Shown here: piece by piece, positions 24,031 to 33,042 of the stretch | Position numbering within the stretch: position 1 is the first letter of the stretch | Layout: every line of letters starts with the position of its first letter | NCBI RefSeq assembly: GCF_004684905.1 | Contig: NZ_SRJC01000004.1 | Location: 62,001-126,000 of the forward strand | DNA length: 64,000 bases | Direction of reading: 5' to 3' | Source of the DNA: Halobacillus salinus | Lineage (GTDB): Bacteria > Bacillota > Bacilli > Bacillales > Halobacillaceae | The notes under the pieces: model-generated | Seen by the model: the letters and a program-made list of their open reading frames with translations, nothing else | Databases searched by the model: none | What the model was told of the DNA's origin: nothing | Program-made: the position numbers and the translations under genes

Positions 24031-25692
24031 TTCCTTTAATATATAATCAATCGTCAAAAATTTGATACCCCAAACTGCCAGTTGATGACGCGCTGCCAAA
24101 TCGCCATCTCTTACACTCACATGAAACCACTCTCTCAGCGGCGTCCGGATCGTCCAGCTTCCGAAGGTGAGATAAACCCCTTCATCACCTCTTGAATCAG
24201 GACGTAAGTGACTGGTCAAAACAAGTCCCTCCCGACCATCATGTTCAGGCCTAAGAATCCCAGTCATCGTTCCAAGCGGTAATGGAAGACTAATATTCAT
24301 ATAGGTTTCTGATGCTCGTTTGTGATACGAATACAGTGCTGTAAACACTGGCTCATCAGTCTTCTCATTCTTCCTTACCCATGCACGTACTTGCTCCCTT
24401 CCATCTTGTTTGTCAGAGATAGAAACAATCTCACCACTCATATTCATTCTTCCTGTTAGTGGCAAATTAATTTGACCGAACTTTCTAGTCACGCTGCAAC
24501 TGAGCTTGGAAAAAGCCCGGAATCGCTTCTCCCATCGCACATCTGCTTCCATAGTAAATTGATCGGTACGTAAATAAAACTTCCTTATATCTGGATGAAC
24601 ATGAGTGGGATCGAAGTGATGACTCCGGAAAACCTTCCACGTAGGCACCAGGCCTTCTTCACGCCGATAAGTTTCCGCCCATCCATTTCGATAAATCGCA
24701 TCATTCCCCACGTACCCCCTCTGCCTAAGGTTGCTGACAGGAAAGGTTGTAAAGGGGTGACGCTGTGGCGGCGAAGCTTTGCGCCAAGCTAACGTCACTA
24801 GGATCGAGAAACCGAACGCATTCACAAGACCATGATAAGACACCATTTGTCCGATGGAGACTCCGAACGCTTCCGACATCAGCCCCCAGCTATACGCAAA
24901 GGAAAGGATCATGGTACCTACCAACAGAAGCGATGCGAGCCTTATAGCAGATGACCCCCAAGAAGGAAGTTCTACCGACAACCAAAACCACCACACGGCC
25001 AACCAAATAAGAATAAGAACGTATAGTCCGACAGTAACCACTTCAACCGGAGGTCCTTGATCAAGTCCTATTGCCACAAGAAACGGACCAATCAGGACAC
25101 CTATGCACAACACATGGTACGGGCGTTCAGTGTACTGTTTTCTAACACGATTACCCGCTGATCGAAAACGACCGAAAAATCCCGTTACCAAAGGCAAAAC
25201 AAAAGCTGCGTAGTGAAAGTGAATGGCTGTAAGTTGAACAATGGTTTGGGTATAAGGCAAGAACGATGCCCACCCGGATTGAGAAATAACCAACCATGCC
25301 CCACCTACCGCTATGTACAAAAGTCCTACATCTATAACTGTTTCCTCTAAAGGCCTTACACCTCTTCCGGCAAGCCTCATCAGACCACCAAATGCCAGCA
25401 TAAGAGTGTAGAAGAACCAAACAAAAGCCCACCACCCCGCCTCTTGGCCAGGAGGCATGGTGACAGATATGACACCAGCTCCTGCAAACGGCAAGGAAGT
25501 CTGCATAACCGCTCGAAGCCATTGTTCCGCTCGATTTTCTTGATGCTTAACCACTTCCTCGACAAGCAACGGCACTAATACAAGAAAAGAAAAACCGAGC
25601 GCAGCGTCTATCCTCGTCATATGAAAAATCGAATTCCAGACAATCAATAAGATGAACCCTACCAATGCAATCCAACGACCAGGCTTTTTCAT
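24013..25692 (-). CDS. yndJ: YndJ-like integral membrane protein
   Basis: This protein of about 559 residues has an N-terminal membrane half (about ten hydrophobic segments to residue 310) with the YndJ-type motif QLTAIHFHYAAFVLPL and, later, SYHGLVNAFGFS. A soluble C-terminal half of about 240 residues follows (FDPTHVHPDIRKFY). B. subtilis YndJ has no settled function. I start at the ATG at 25692 after GGGGGAC. The stop codon lies inside the terminator shared with amtB. Confidence 0.8.
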   Translation of the reverse strand: MKKPGRWIALVGFILLIVWNSIFHMTRIDAALGFSFLVLVPLLVEEVVKHQENRAEQWLRAVMQTSLPFAGAGVISVTMPPGQEAGWWAFVWFFYTLMLAFGGLMRLAGRGVRPLEETVIDVGLLYIAVGGAWLVISQSGWASFLPYTQTIVQLTAIHFHYAAFVLPLVTGFFGRFRSAGNRVRKQYTERPYHVLCIGVLIGPFLVAIGLDQGPPVEVVTVGLYVLILIWLAVWWFWLSVELPSWGSSAIRLASLLLVGTMILSFAYSWGLMSEAFGVSIGQMVSYHGLVNAFGFSILVTLAWRKASPPQRHPFTTFPVSNLRQRGYVGNDAIYRNGWAETYRREEGLVPTWKVFRSHHFDPTHVHPDIRKFYLRTDQFTMEADVRWEKRFRAFSKLSCSVTRKFGQINLPLTGRMNMSGEIVSISDKQDGREQVRAWVRKNEKTDEPVFTALYSYHKRASETYMNISLPLPLGTMTGILRPEHDGREGLVLTSHLRPDSRGDEGVYLTFGSWTIRTPLREWFHVSVRDGDLAARHQLAVWGIKFLTIDYILKEKEPTP

Positions 25693-25775
25693 AAAATGTC
25701 CCCCTGAAGTCTCTAATCTCAATTTCCAAGCATTTCATTTCATGTTTTAATAGAGTTAGGTATTCTCATTTTACC

Positions 25776-25801
25776 AAAACCTAAAGCAAAGGAGTGTCGT
25801 C
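25776..25801 (+). promoter_or_regulatory. ECF-type promoter of the sigma factor gene
   Basis: AAAAC (25776-25780) is followed after 17 bases by CGTC (25798-25801), the pattern of SigM/SigX/SigW-class promoters. It would start transcription a few bases before the sigma-gene ribosome-binding site, which suggests autoregulation. Confidence 0.5.
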
Positions 25802-25822
25802 TAAGGTATGAGGTGGGATAAA

Positions 25823-26392
25823 TTGATTCATAAACAGCGTTCCCTTCCTGCAAATCACGAAGAAACCGCCGACATGAACCAACGAGTGGAAAGCTGGATA
25901 CATAATTACGGACATGACCTGAAATGGCTCGCCTATTCCTATGTAAAAGACCACTCCTTGGCTGAAGACATCACGCAGGAAGCATTCATAAAAGCCTATC
26001 AGAAATTCTCTACATTCAAAGAACAGTCTAGTGAAAAAACATGGCTCTACAAGATCACCATCAACCTTTGCAAAGATTATTTGAAAAGCTCTTATATGAA
26101 GAGAGTCGTCAAAAAAGGCGCCGAGATGTTCCGTAGCCTTCCATCCGACCAATCGACACCGGAAGAGTATGTCGTAAATCTCAGCGAAGACGAAGAACTC
26201 CTTCAACATGTTCTAAGACTCGAATCGAAATATAGAGAAATCATTATTTTATATTACTTCGAAGAATTCGATACCAAAGAATTAGCTGAAGTCATTCAAG
26301 CGAGCCCGAACACCGTCAAAACAAGACTCCGTCGTGCTCGTCAGCTTTTACAAAAGCAGATGACATCAGAAGGAGGAACTCGAAATGAATGA
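25823..26392 (+). CDS. ECF RNA polymerase sigma factor
   Basis: This is a sigma-70 family ECF factor of about 189 residues. Region 2 is recognisable as LAEDITQEAFIKAYQKFSTF with KTWLYKITINLCKDYLKS; region 4 as FDTKELAEVIQASPNTVKTRLRRARQLLQ. I favour the TTG at 25823, seven bases after GAGGTG. The ATG at 25808, five codons upstream, has AAGGAG 13 bases away and lies at the predicted transcription start. The anti-sigma gene overlaps its end by eight bases. The physiological signal is unknown. Confidence 0.9.
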   Translation: MIHKQRSLPANHEETADMNQRVESWIHNYGHDLKWLAYSYVKDHSLAEDITQEAFIKAYQKFSTFKEQSSEKTWLYKITINLCKDYLKSSYMKRVVKKGAEMFRSLPSDQSTPEEYVVNLSEDEELLQHVLRLESKYREIIILYYFEEFDTKELAEVIQASPNTVKTRLRRARQLLQKQMTSEGGTRNE

Positions 26393-26999
26393 TTTACTCG
26401 ATCGCAAATTAAAAAAGCTCGACCATAACATTAAATACGACCACGTACCGTTTGATAAAGACAAGACGAAGATGGCCGTGCTGGAAGCACCAAAAACGAG
26501 TAGAAAACAATCCTACAGTTGGCTGTTTAAAGCTATGCCTGTCCCATTATTAGCCGCTTTAGTTATTGTATGCTTCCAGTTTGATTTCAGCCCTTCCTCG
26601 AGCGAAACCCACATGGCTGCCCAGTCTCCGATTAAAAGCAACGTCACGGAGATGAAGACTTCTATCTACGCAGAACCCGAAATGTTATCTAATAATACAG
26701 AGGGTAAGGCAACAATGACCAAATCCCAATCTACCATGGTGAGGGAAACCTACGTCTTCCATAATGACCAGGAATATATTCAGACAGGTCGCACGGTAAA
26801 TCAACCAGAATTACATGAAGTCATTGGTACTGTGAAAATCGAGCAGGTTGCAAACGAACCATTACTAGAAGAGACTAAAATATATAGCATAAAAGGTGAA
26901 GATACAGACGAACACATTGCCATCCAGAGCAGACGCAACACCGGAATCGGCTCTACGTCTATTAGTAAACAAGGGTACTTTGTTTTTGAAAAAAGGTAG
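26385..26999 (+). CDS. Membrane-bound anti-sigma factor (partner of upstream ECF sigma)
   Basis: This 204-residue protein has a cytoplasmic N-terminus of about 45 residues, one transmembrane helix (AMPVPLLAALVIVCFQF, about 47-65) and an extracytoplasmic domain. I see no zinc-binding HxxxCxxC motif, so it is not a classical ZAS-type. Overlap with the sigma gene and topology make it the cognate anti-sigma; the role is inferred from context. AGGAGG lies seven to eight bases before the ATG. Confidence 0.72.
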   Translation: MNDLLDRKLKKLDHNIKYDHVPFDKDKTKMAVLEAPKTSRKQSYSWLFKAMPVPLLAALVIVCFQFDFSPSSSETHMAAQSPIKSNVTEMKTSIYAEPEMLSNNTEGKATMTKSQSTMVRETYVFHNDQEYIQTGRTVNQPELHEVIGTVKIEQVANEPLLEETKIYSIKGEDTDEHIAIQSRRNTGIGSTSISKQGYFVFEKR

Positions 27000-27017
27000 C
27001 CTTTCACCTGACCCCAA

Positions 27018-27050
27018 AAAAGCTGTAAGTGATCCTCACTTACAGCTTTT
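27018..27050. terminator. Bidirectional terminator
   Basis: A perfect 14-bp stem (27018-27031 with 27037-27050) is flanked by A-run and T-run. The stop codon of the leftward UDG-like gene lies within it. Confidence 0.92.
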
Positions 27051-27666
27051 CATCTAGGTAGCGCTTCACCTCGTGTAATGACTGCTCCAATTGAGGTCGG
27101 ATCTTGGGATTATAAAACACAGCAGCTGGGTGGTAGAGTGGAATCACTTTATAGAAGTATTCCGATTCTACCCATCCTTCTTCATCTCGCCACTTTAAGA
27201 CCGGAGTCTCCATTACTCTTCCTATCACCGAACTAAGCTTATCCTCACTACCTATCAATCTTTTAAAGGCCACATTCCCGAGTGCGATGATAATCTTCGG
27301 GGCCACTTGTTCTATTTGATAATCCAACAATTCAGCGTGTGCGATGATCTCTTTTTGAGTAGGTTTACGATTCGCCTTCCTCATCCCTTCTTTATTAGAC
27401 TTAGTCCAATAATAGGGACGACTCCTGACTACGCTTGTTATATAAATATGCTTGCGATCCAACCCCAGAATCTCCAGCTGCTTGTCCAGCTCTTTGCCCG
27501 CGCGCCCGATGAACGGTTCCCCTTTGACTATTTCATTCTCTCCTGGGGCTTCTCCGACTATCATCACTTCACTTTCTGTGTCCCCTTTTCCAATGACAAA
27601 CCCTTCGACGTCATAAGGTTCGATTCTCTTCTGTGCTTCTACCTTGATATTTTGAGGAATGTCCAT
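27040..27666 (-). CDS. Uracil-DNA glycosylase superfamily protein (family 4-like, no Fe-S cysteines)
   Basis: This 208-residue protein shows the family-4 layout: MIVGEAPGENEIVKGEPFIGRAG near residues 35-57, VVRSRPYYW, the helix IIALGNVAFKRLIG and the C-terminal motif LYHPAAVFYN. Canonical family-4 enzymes hold a 4Fe-4S cluster through four cysteines, but this protein contains no cysteine at all. It may be a cluster-free glycosylase or a divergent DNA-binding relative. The ATG at 27666 follows AAGGTG; the frame is open 33 codons further upstream without a signal. Confidence 0.8.
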   Translation of the reverse strand: MDIPQNIKVEAQKRIEPYDVEGFVIGKGDTESEVMIVGEAPGENEIVKGEPFIGRAGKELDKQLEILGLDRKHIYITSVVRSRPYYWTKSNKEGMRKANRKPTQKEIIAHAELLDYQIEQVAPKIIIALGNVAFKRLIGSEDKLSSVIGRVMETPVLKWRDEEGWVESEYFYKVIPLYHPAAVFYNPKIRPQLEQSLHEVKRYLDEKL

Positions 27667-27793
27667 TATTTCACCTTCCTTAATGTTTACCTTCCACCAC
27701 ACCTTCACTTCTACACCCAGCTTCTTTTTAAATATAGGAAAAAAGGGTATTACTTGAACTATCATTAATCGTTACAAAAGGAGCCAGTCTTAG

Positions 27794-29932
27794 ATGAAAA
27801 TATTATCGAACCTAATAGTCCGTTCTCACAAGTGGCTGCTCGCCTTCTGGGTCATAGCAGCAATCGGGATGGGGTACTTCGCCATCCAATTACCTTCTTT
27901 ACTAGAAGGAGATGGATTCCGCACAGACGGTGAGTATGCGGAAGTGGAGGATATACTTCAAGAAGACTTCCAATTTCCAGCATCCACTCTCCTCGTTCTT
28001 TTCGAAGATCAATCCGATCAGAAAATACAAGAAACCTTAGATGATCTCAAAGAGCTTGACCTGGCTTCGTCTATAGCATCCCCGCTAGAGAATGAAGAGA
28101 TGAGAGAAGAGACAATCGCTTACGCCAGCTTACAATTCGAAGATGAATCCACCGATATGAAAGAAGTGATCAAAGAAATCAGACCGACGCTGGCCACGGA
28201 AGGAATAACACTGACAGGTGGACCAGTCATATCAGAGGATATCAACAAGGCTAGCCAAACCGACTTGAAGAACGCAGAATTGATCGGTCTTCCGGTTGCG
28301 TTGATCATTTTATTACTAGCCTTCGGGACGGTTGTCGCATCGTTACTCCCTCTGATCATCGGCGCCGTTACAATCATCACCGGTTTCGGGGTCCTTGCTC
28401 TAATCGGAGAAGATACACAATTATCTATTTTCATCTTGAACATCGCTCCTATGATCGGCCTTGCCTTGAGCATAGATTTCGCCCTACTCTTTATCAACCG
28501 ATACCGGGAAGAGTTGTTGAAGCAAGAGAAAGGCGATGCGATTCGAACAACTATAGAAACAGCAGGACGTTCTATCCTATTTTCTGCCGTTTGCGTATTT
28601 ATCGGCCTTGCTGCCATGAGTGTCATCCGCGTGGATATTTTCATGAATATTGCAATCGGGGGCACGGTGGTCATCGTATTAGCTGTGCTTGGATCGTTAA
28701 CACTCCTCCCTTCACTCTTATATATCATAGGTTCAGGCATCGACAAGCTCCGGATCCTTCCTGCGGATAAGGACACAACACCACGATGGAGGGAATTTGC
28801 CCGCGGCGTAATGAAACATCCAGCTATTATTGCGATTACTGCTTTCATCATTTTATTGATCGGGGTTATTCCAGTCACCAACATGCAGCTCACTATTCCA
28901 ACCATCAATGCTTTACCTGAAAGTTATGACTCCCGGGCTGCTTTTGAGACGATTGACGAAACCTTCATGTCAGAGGATGAAAGCACAGCCTATGTTATAG
29001 CAGAACGTAAAGGTGGGTGGCTGGAGCAAGATGGATTAGAACAAATGGAAGAGTTACAAAACCGTCTGGAGGAGGGAACTGTTGTCGATTCTGTCGATAC
29101 CTTATTTACCACTACGGACTTTGATAACCCTGAACAGCTCGCGGCATCACTTGAACAAACAGAGGTGAGACAACAATTACAACCTGCCATAGATCAGTTC
29201 ACTTCAGATGATCGATTGATGATGCCCGTGCATTTAACGGCCCGGGCTAATTCCACGGAGGCACAGGACTTAGTACGGGAATGGTCGAATGCCGATTGGG
29301 ATGTTTCCATGAAGATTGGCGGACAACCGAAGTTCAACCAAGAAATCTACGATGAAATTTACGATAAGATCGGAATAACACTCGCCATCATCATTGTTTC
29401 AACCTTTATTATTTTGATGATCGCTTTCCGCTCTATCATCATTCCTTTGAAAGCCATTTTGATGAACATCATCGGACTCACTTCTACTTTCGGGATCCTC
29501 GTCTGGCTTTTCCAAGGTGGGCATTTCGGACTGAATGAAGCAGACATCGCTCTAATTCTACCAGTCATTGTTTTCAGCCTCGTATTTGGATTGAGCATGG
29601 ACTACGAGGTGTTCTTGATCTCTAGAATGCACGAATTCTATTTAGAGACAGGTGACAATACGAAATCAACAATCGAAGGATTAGCCAACACTAGTAAAAT
29701 CATTACATCGGCAGCGCTGATTATGATTGTCATTACAGGGGCGTTCGCTTTCACCGGGGTCGTTCCCGTCAAACAAATCGGTATCGGAATTGCGATTGCC
29801 ATATTCCTCGATGCCACTATCATTCGACTCCTCCTTGTCCCAAGCTTAATGAAGCTGCTCGGAGACTGGAACTGGTGGCTTCCTTTCAGCAAAAAGAATC
29901 GTGTGAAGAAACAATCCCATTCATCCCATTAA
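27794..29932 (+). CDS. MMPL/RND family transporter (YdfJ-like)
   Basis: This 712-residue protein has the two-fold MMPL design: one N-terminal helix, a large extracellular loop, and five more helices (about 165-315). A second helix, loop and five helices then repeat the pattern. The helix-4 motif with buried acid appears as GLALSIDFALLFINRYREEL and, in the second half, as GLSMDYEVFLISRMHEFYLETG. Such proteins export lipids, siderophores or drugs; substrate unknown. GGAG precedes the ATG by ten bases. It is a single gene, followed by diverged repeats. Confidence 0.9.
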   Translation: MKILSNLIVRSHKWLLAFWVIAAIGMGYFAIQLPSLLEGDGFRTDGEYAEVEDILQEDFQFPASTLLVLFEDQSDQKIQETLDDLKELDLASSIASPLENEEMREETIAYASLQFEDESTDMKEVIKEIRPTLATEGITLTGGPVISEDINKASQTDLKNAELIGLPVALIILLLAFGTVVASLLPLIIGAVTIITGFGVLALIGEDTQLSIFILNIAPMIGLALSIDFALLFINRYREELLKQEKGDAIRTTIETAGRSILFSAVCVFIGLAAMSVIRVDIFMNIAIGGTVVIVLAVLGSLTLLPSLLYIIGSGIDKLRILPADKDTTPRWREFARGVMKHPAIIAITAFIILLIGVIPVTNMQLTIPTINALPESYDSRAAFETIDETFMSEDESTAYVIAERKGGWLEQDGLEQMEELQNRLEEGTVVDSVDTLFTTTDFDNPEQLAASLEQTEVRQQLQPAIDQFTSDDRLMMPVHLTARANSTEAQDLVREWSNADWDVSMKIGGQPKFNQEIYDEIYDKIGITLAIIIVSTFIILMIAFRSIIIPLKAILMNIIGLTSTFGILVWLFQGGHFGLNEADIALILPVIVFSLVFGLSMDYEVFLISRMHEFYLETGDNTKSTIEGLANTSKIITSAALIMIVITGAFAFTGVVPVKQIGIGIAIAIFLDATIIRLLLVPSLMKLLGDWNWWLPFSKKNRVKKQSHSSH

Positions 29933-29955
29933 AAAAAGCGGCTCGCAGGCCGCTT
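29931..29955 (-). terminator. Short hairpin after the MMPL gene
   Basis: AAGCGGC (29936-29942) pairs with GCCGCTT (29949-29955). The T-run lies on the leftward side, so it looks oriented against leftward transcription; its use by the rightward gene is doubtful. Confidence 0.45.
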
Positions 29956-29977
29956 AGAATTTCGAGAGAGTCCCTTC

Positions 29978-30143
29978 GGTTCTTCTATGTGCAGAAAACG
30001 GCGTTGGAGAAACAGTCCGCTTTCCGCAGGCGTCCGGTGAGCTTCCTCGATCCCTGCGGTCTCTGTGGGGTCTCACGCTGTACTTCGGTCCTGCAGGAGT
30101 CTACCTGTTTCTCCAACACCTTTTCTCTAATTAAGTGTGAACC
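29978..30143 (+). repeat. Dispersed hairpin repeat, copy C (166 bp, diverged)
   Basis: It has the same architecture as copy A: ends GGTTC and GAACC, inner arms GTTGGAGAAACAG and CTGTTTCTCCAAC, the block TCCGCTTTCCGCAGGCG, and the block TGTGGGGTCTCACGC before TGCAGGAGTCT. Sequence is diverged but length is conserved. Copy D follows in inverted orientation. Confidence 0.7.
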
Positions 30144-30179
30144 TCTTGTGCTGTGGACCATGAATAGCGGGAACGTAAT

Positions 30180-30362
30180 GGTCCACACTTAAGGGACTAG
30201 CCCGCATATTATGACAAAATGTTCTAGCAAACGGCGAGACTCCCGCAGGGTCCACGAGATAGTCTAGCCCGCCGAGATCAAAGCGAACGAGGAAGCTCGA
30301 CACTCGCATACGGAAAGCCAGCTGTTTTCCAGACCACGAAACACTGTACAAATAACAAAACC
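30180..30362 (-). repeat. Dispersed hairpin repeat, copy D (inverted, diverged)
   Basis: Read on the minus strand it starts GGTTTTGTTAT, as copy A starts GGTTCTGTTAT. It then shows GGAAAACAGCTGGCTTTCCG, GAGCTTCCTCG and TGCGGGAGTCTCGCCG in the family order. Between copies C and D, TTAAGTGTGAACC (30131-30143) is matched by GGTCCACACTTAA (30180-30192), and TGTGGACCAT (30152-30161) by ATGGTCCACA (30178-30187), so the junction can fold too. Confidence 0.6.
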
Positions 30363-30409
30363 CCACTTCACACTTTTTAATAACCCGAGCGGTTAGGGCT
30401 GCTTTTTTG

Positions 30410-31396
30410 TTATTTTATTTGGAAAACCATATACGTCGTTACGAAATAACAAAGGATAATGAGAACAGAAGGCATTAAATACCCCATTGGACGTGACGTT
30501 CTCCTCGTGATACTGAAGATAACGAACAGAATAAATACGACAGAAACAATACCAGTGATAATGTTAGCCGTTCCCGAATTCTGAAGTAGATTCCCTCTGA
30601 AATAGAAGACGTCCGTTATGGCAAGGATCATTAGATTGAAGGCGTTACTCCCTAATAAGGAACTGATCCCTAAATTGAAGTTACGAAGTTTCAGAGCCGT
30701 TCCGACACTCACCGCATCAGGTAACGATGTACTGATTGCCACTAGGAAAGACCCGATGAAAGACGCACCGATACCCGTGATGACGGAAATACGCTCTGCG
30801 GTAATCGTCAACACACTTCCGATGATCATGATGGAAACAGCAGCCCCTGCAAACCGAGTGATCACCTGTCGATAGGAGTATTCCCCGTACTTAGTGGAGT
30901 CCCGCTTCACTTTCCTCCCTTTATATTCTGTACGATCATTGATATATTTCGACCCTACAAAATATAAAATCACGATGGCAATCGACGTATAGCTAATATG
31001 AAAAACTGCAGTCGGAAGTGTCAATGTCAATCCCGCTACCACAACAAGCGTCATGAAAATGACCAACCATCCGTATAATTTACTCTCTTCGGTAGCGTGG
31101 GTCATAATTTGATATCTTCGATAGACAATATCGAAAATAGCAAGCCCCATGATGTTGAATAAATTACTTCCTATTAAGTTCCCAACTGCAAGATCCGGAC
31201 TATCTATCAAAATCGCCGTAACACTTGAAGTAAGCTCCGGCAACGAAATAGCAATTCCTATGATTGCTCCCATAAAGGCGGATGATGCGCTCGTTTTCTC
31301 TTTAACAGCATCGCCATAGATTGATAAGCGGGAAGCTACAAAAAATGTAGCGAACCCTGCCAAAATAAACAGAGCAAATATAATCCAATTCGGCAC
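30410..31396 (-). CDS. Calcium/sodium:cation exchanger family protein (YrbG-like)
   Basis: This 328-residue CaCA-superfamily antiporter has ten predicted helices in two homologous halves. The alpha-repeat motifs are GIAISLPELTSSVTAI with GNLIGSNLFNIMGLAI in the first half, and VAISTSLPDAVSVGTALK with SSLLGSNAFNLMILA in the second. The acidic residues that bind the cation are in place (PEL, PDA). The GTG start at 31396 lies seven bases after AAGGGGG. It exports Ca2+ or another cation; in a halophile this fits ion homeostasis. Confidence 0.9.
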   Translation of the reverse strand: MPNWIIFALFILAGFATFFVASRLSIYGDAVKEKTSASSAFMGAIIGIAISLPELTSSVTAILIDSPDLAVGNLIGSNLFNIMGLAIFDIVYRRYQIMTHATEESKLYGWLVIFMTLVVVAGLTLTLPTAVFHISYTSIAIVILYFVGSKYINDRTEYKGRKVKRDSTKYGEYSYRQVITRFAGAAVSIMIIGSVLTITAERISVITGIGASFIGSFLVAISTSLPDAVSVGTALKLRNFNLGISSLLGSNAFNLMILAITDVFYFRGNLLQNSGTANIITGIVSVVFILFVIFSITRRTSRPMGYLMPSVLIILCYFVTTYMVFQIK

Positions 31397-31487
31397 CTCG
31401 TTTCCCCCTTCTTCCGTCTACCGTCATTTTTCAACCATTCCCTACTGCCAAGGATATGAAACGGTACGGAAAAAATATGCAGTCAAT

Positions 31488-31518
31488 AAAAAAAGTCCAG
31501 CATCTGCTGGACTTTTTT
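31488..31518 (-). terminator. Terminator of the carotenoid gene pair
   Basis: GTCCAGC (31495-31501) pairs with GCTGGAC (31506-31512), extended by A/T pairs; the leftward T-run follows. The signal lies three bases past the crt stop codon. Confidence 0.92.
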
Positions 31519-31520
31519 AC

Positions 31521-33023
31521 TTATGGTTTTACAGCTTCTTTTTCTTGTTCTTTGATTAAGTCAGCCGTTAGTTGCCCGGACAGTGTTACCATCGGTACGC
31601 CTCCACCCGGGTGAGTGGATCCTCCGACGAAATACAATCCCTCATACACTTGGCTTTTAGACGGAATTTTAAATCCTCCGTTCGTTTTACGATCCGCGGC
31701 GATACCGTAGATCGATCCACCATTCGGACCGTATAGCGATTCTAAATCTTCCGGAGTGAAGCGGTACTCAAATTCAATCGAATCTCTCAGCCCTTCCACA
31801 CCCATACGTTCTAATTTATCCAAGACCACTTCCCGATATTGATCCCAGTCGATCGGCTTTCGCTTTCCATTAGTCATCGGCGGGACATGTGTAAGGACAA
31901 ATAGATTGTCTTTCCCAGCAGGAGCTTGGGAATCATCTGATTTCGAGGAGATACCGATATAAATAGTCGGATCATCCGCAGGCTTGCCTTGATCGAATAT
32001 TTGCTTGAACTCTTTCTCAGGGTCTTCTGAGAAGAAGAAGTTATGGTGCTTCAGGTGATCAAACTTCTTATCCGTACCAAGTAACAGTACAAGCCCTGAA
32101 ACGGTTGGGTCGTATTTCTTCTCAAGCGATTTGATCTCTTTCTTCACTTTGGAAGAAGAAGGTGCAAGTCTACGGTAAGCAGGTATTGCTTCCAAATTTG
32201 AAACGACGATATCCGCTTCATGTACGGTGCCATCCTCTGTTTCTACCCCAACAACCCGCTCGCCTTCTACAACAAGCTGTTTCACAGGAGTATTCAACTG
32301 TACATCGACCCTCAGTTCATCCATGACACTACCCATAGCTTCGGCAATCTTATACATGCCACCCTTAACGTAGTGGATGCCTAAGCCAAGCTGGACATAA
32401 ACCAACTGATTCAAAATCGCAGGAGATGAATAAGGGTTGGAACCTACGTACATCACAAAGAAATTGAATAATTGCTCCAAGTATTTATTATCGAATTGCT
32501 TCTTCGTAGACTTAGCTACAGTATTCATAGGGTCCATCTGTAGTAGTTCACTCAATTTATGATGGCTCTTCAAATCTTTCAAATCAGAAATACTATATTT
32601 GTAAAAACTCTTCATACAGAGCTCATACATGTCCTGTGTGTAAGAAAGGAAATCTGTAAATTTACGATTAGGACGCTCCGTAACTTTCGCCATTTCCTCA
32701 AGCATCTGAGGAAGATCACTCGTCACATCAAGCTGTGTTCCATCTTCGAAGAATGTTCTCCACTGAGGTTCCACACGCTCGACCGTTATGTAATCCTCTA
32801 AACGGCGGTGAACGCTCTCAAACAATTGCTCCAACACCCATGGCATAGTCAAAATAGAAGGTCCTGTATCAAAGGTAAATCCTTTTCCTTCTCTACGATT
32901 CAACTTTCCACCGATGTTACTATTCTTCTCGATCACTTTCACATCATATCCATCACCACTCAACCGAATAGCAGCCGACATACCACCCAATCCAGCTCCA
33001 ACAACAATCGCTTTTTTCTTCAT
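31521..33023 (-). CDS. Carotenoid desaturase/oxygenase of the CrtI/CrtN/CrtP family
   Basis: This 500-residue FAD enzyme has the N-terminal dinucleotide motif AIVVGAGLGGMSAAIRL, then FTFDTGPSILTMP and the C-terminal crt signature YEGLYFVGGSTHPGGGVPMV. In C30-carotenoid producers, paralogues either desaturate diapophytoene (CrtN) or oxidise its terminal methyl (CrtP/CrtNb); this sequence alone does not decide which. It lies 20 bp downstream of an ICMT-like methyltransferase on the same strand and would be co-transcribed. Halobacillus makes methylated glucosyl apo-lycopenoates, so oxidation to an acid followed by methylation is an attractive idea. Confidence 0.88.
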   Translation of the reverse strand: MKKKAIVVGAGLGGMSAAIRLSGDGYDVKVIEKNSNIGGKLNRREGKGFTFDTGPSILTMPWVLEQLFESVHRRLEDYITVERVEPQWRTFFEDGTQLDVTSDLPQMLEEMAKVTERPNRKFTDFLSYTQDMYELCMKSFYKYSISDLKDLKSHHKLSELLQMDPMNTVAKSTKKQFDNKYLEQLFNFFVMYVGSNPYSSPAILNQLVYVQLGLGIHYVKGGMYKIAEAMGSVMDELRVDVQLNTPVKQLVVEGERVVGVETEDGTVHEADIVVSNLEAIPAYRRLAPSSSKVKKEIKSLEKKYDPTVSGLVLLLGTDKKFDHLKHHNFFFSEDPEKEFKQIFDQGKPADDPTIYIGISSKSDDSQAPAGKDNLFVLTHVPPMTNGKRKPIDWDQYREVVLDKLERMGVEGLRDSIEFEYRFTPEDLESLYGPNGGSIYGIAADRKTNGGFKIPSKSQVYEGLYFVGGSTHPGGGVPMVTLSGQLTADLIKEQEKEAVKP

Positions 33024-33042
33024 CCAACCTACACCTCCATAG

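Noticed and set aside
28120-28908. 262-codon leftward frame antisense to the MMPL gene
   Set aside because: Shadow of a strongly supported transporter gene; composition reflects its hydrophobic codons.
30378-30408. AGCGG-TTAGGG-CTGCT followed by T6 as a terminator
   Set aside because: The stem is only five bases with a mismatch, and no rightward gene ends there.
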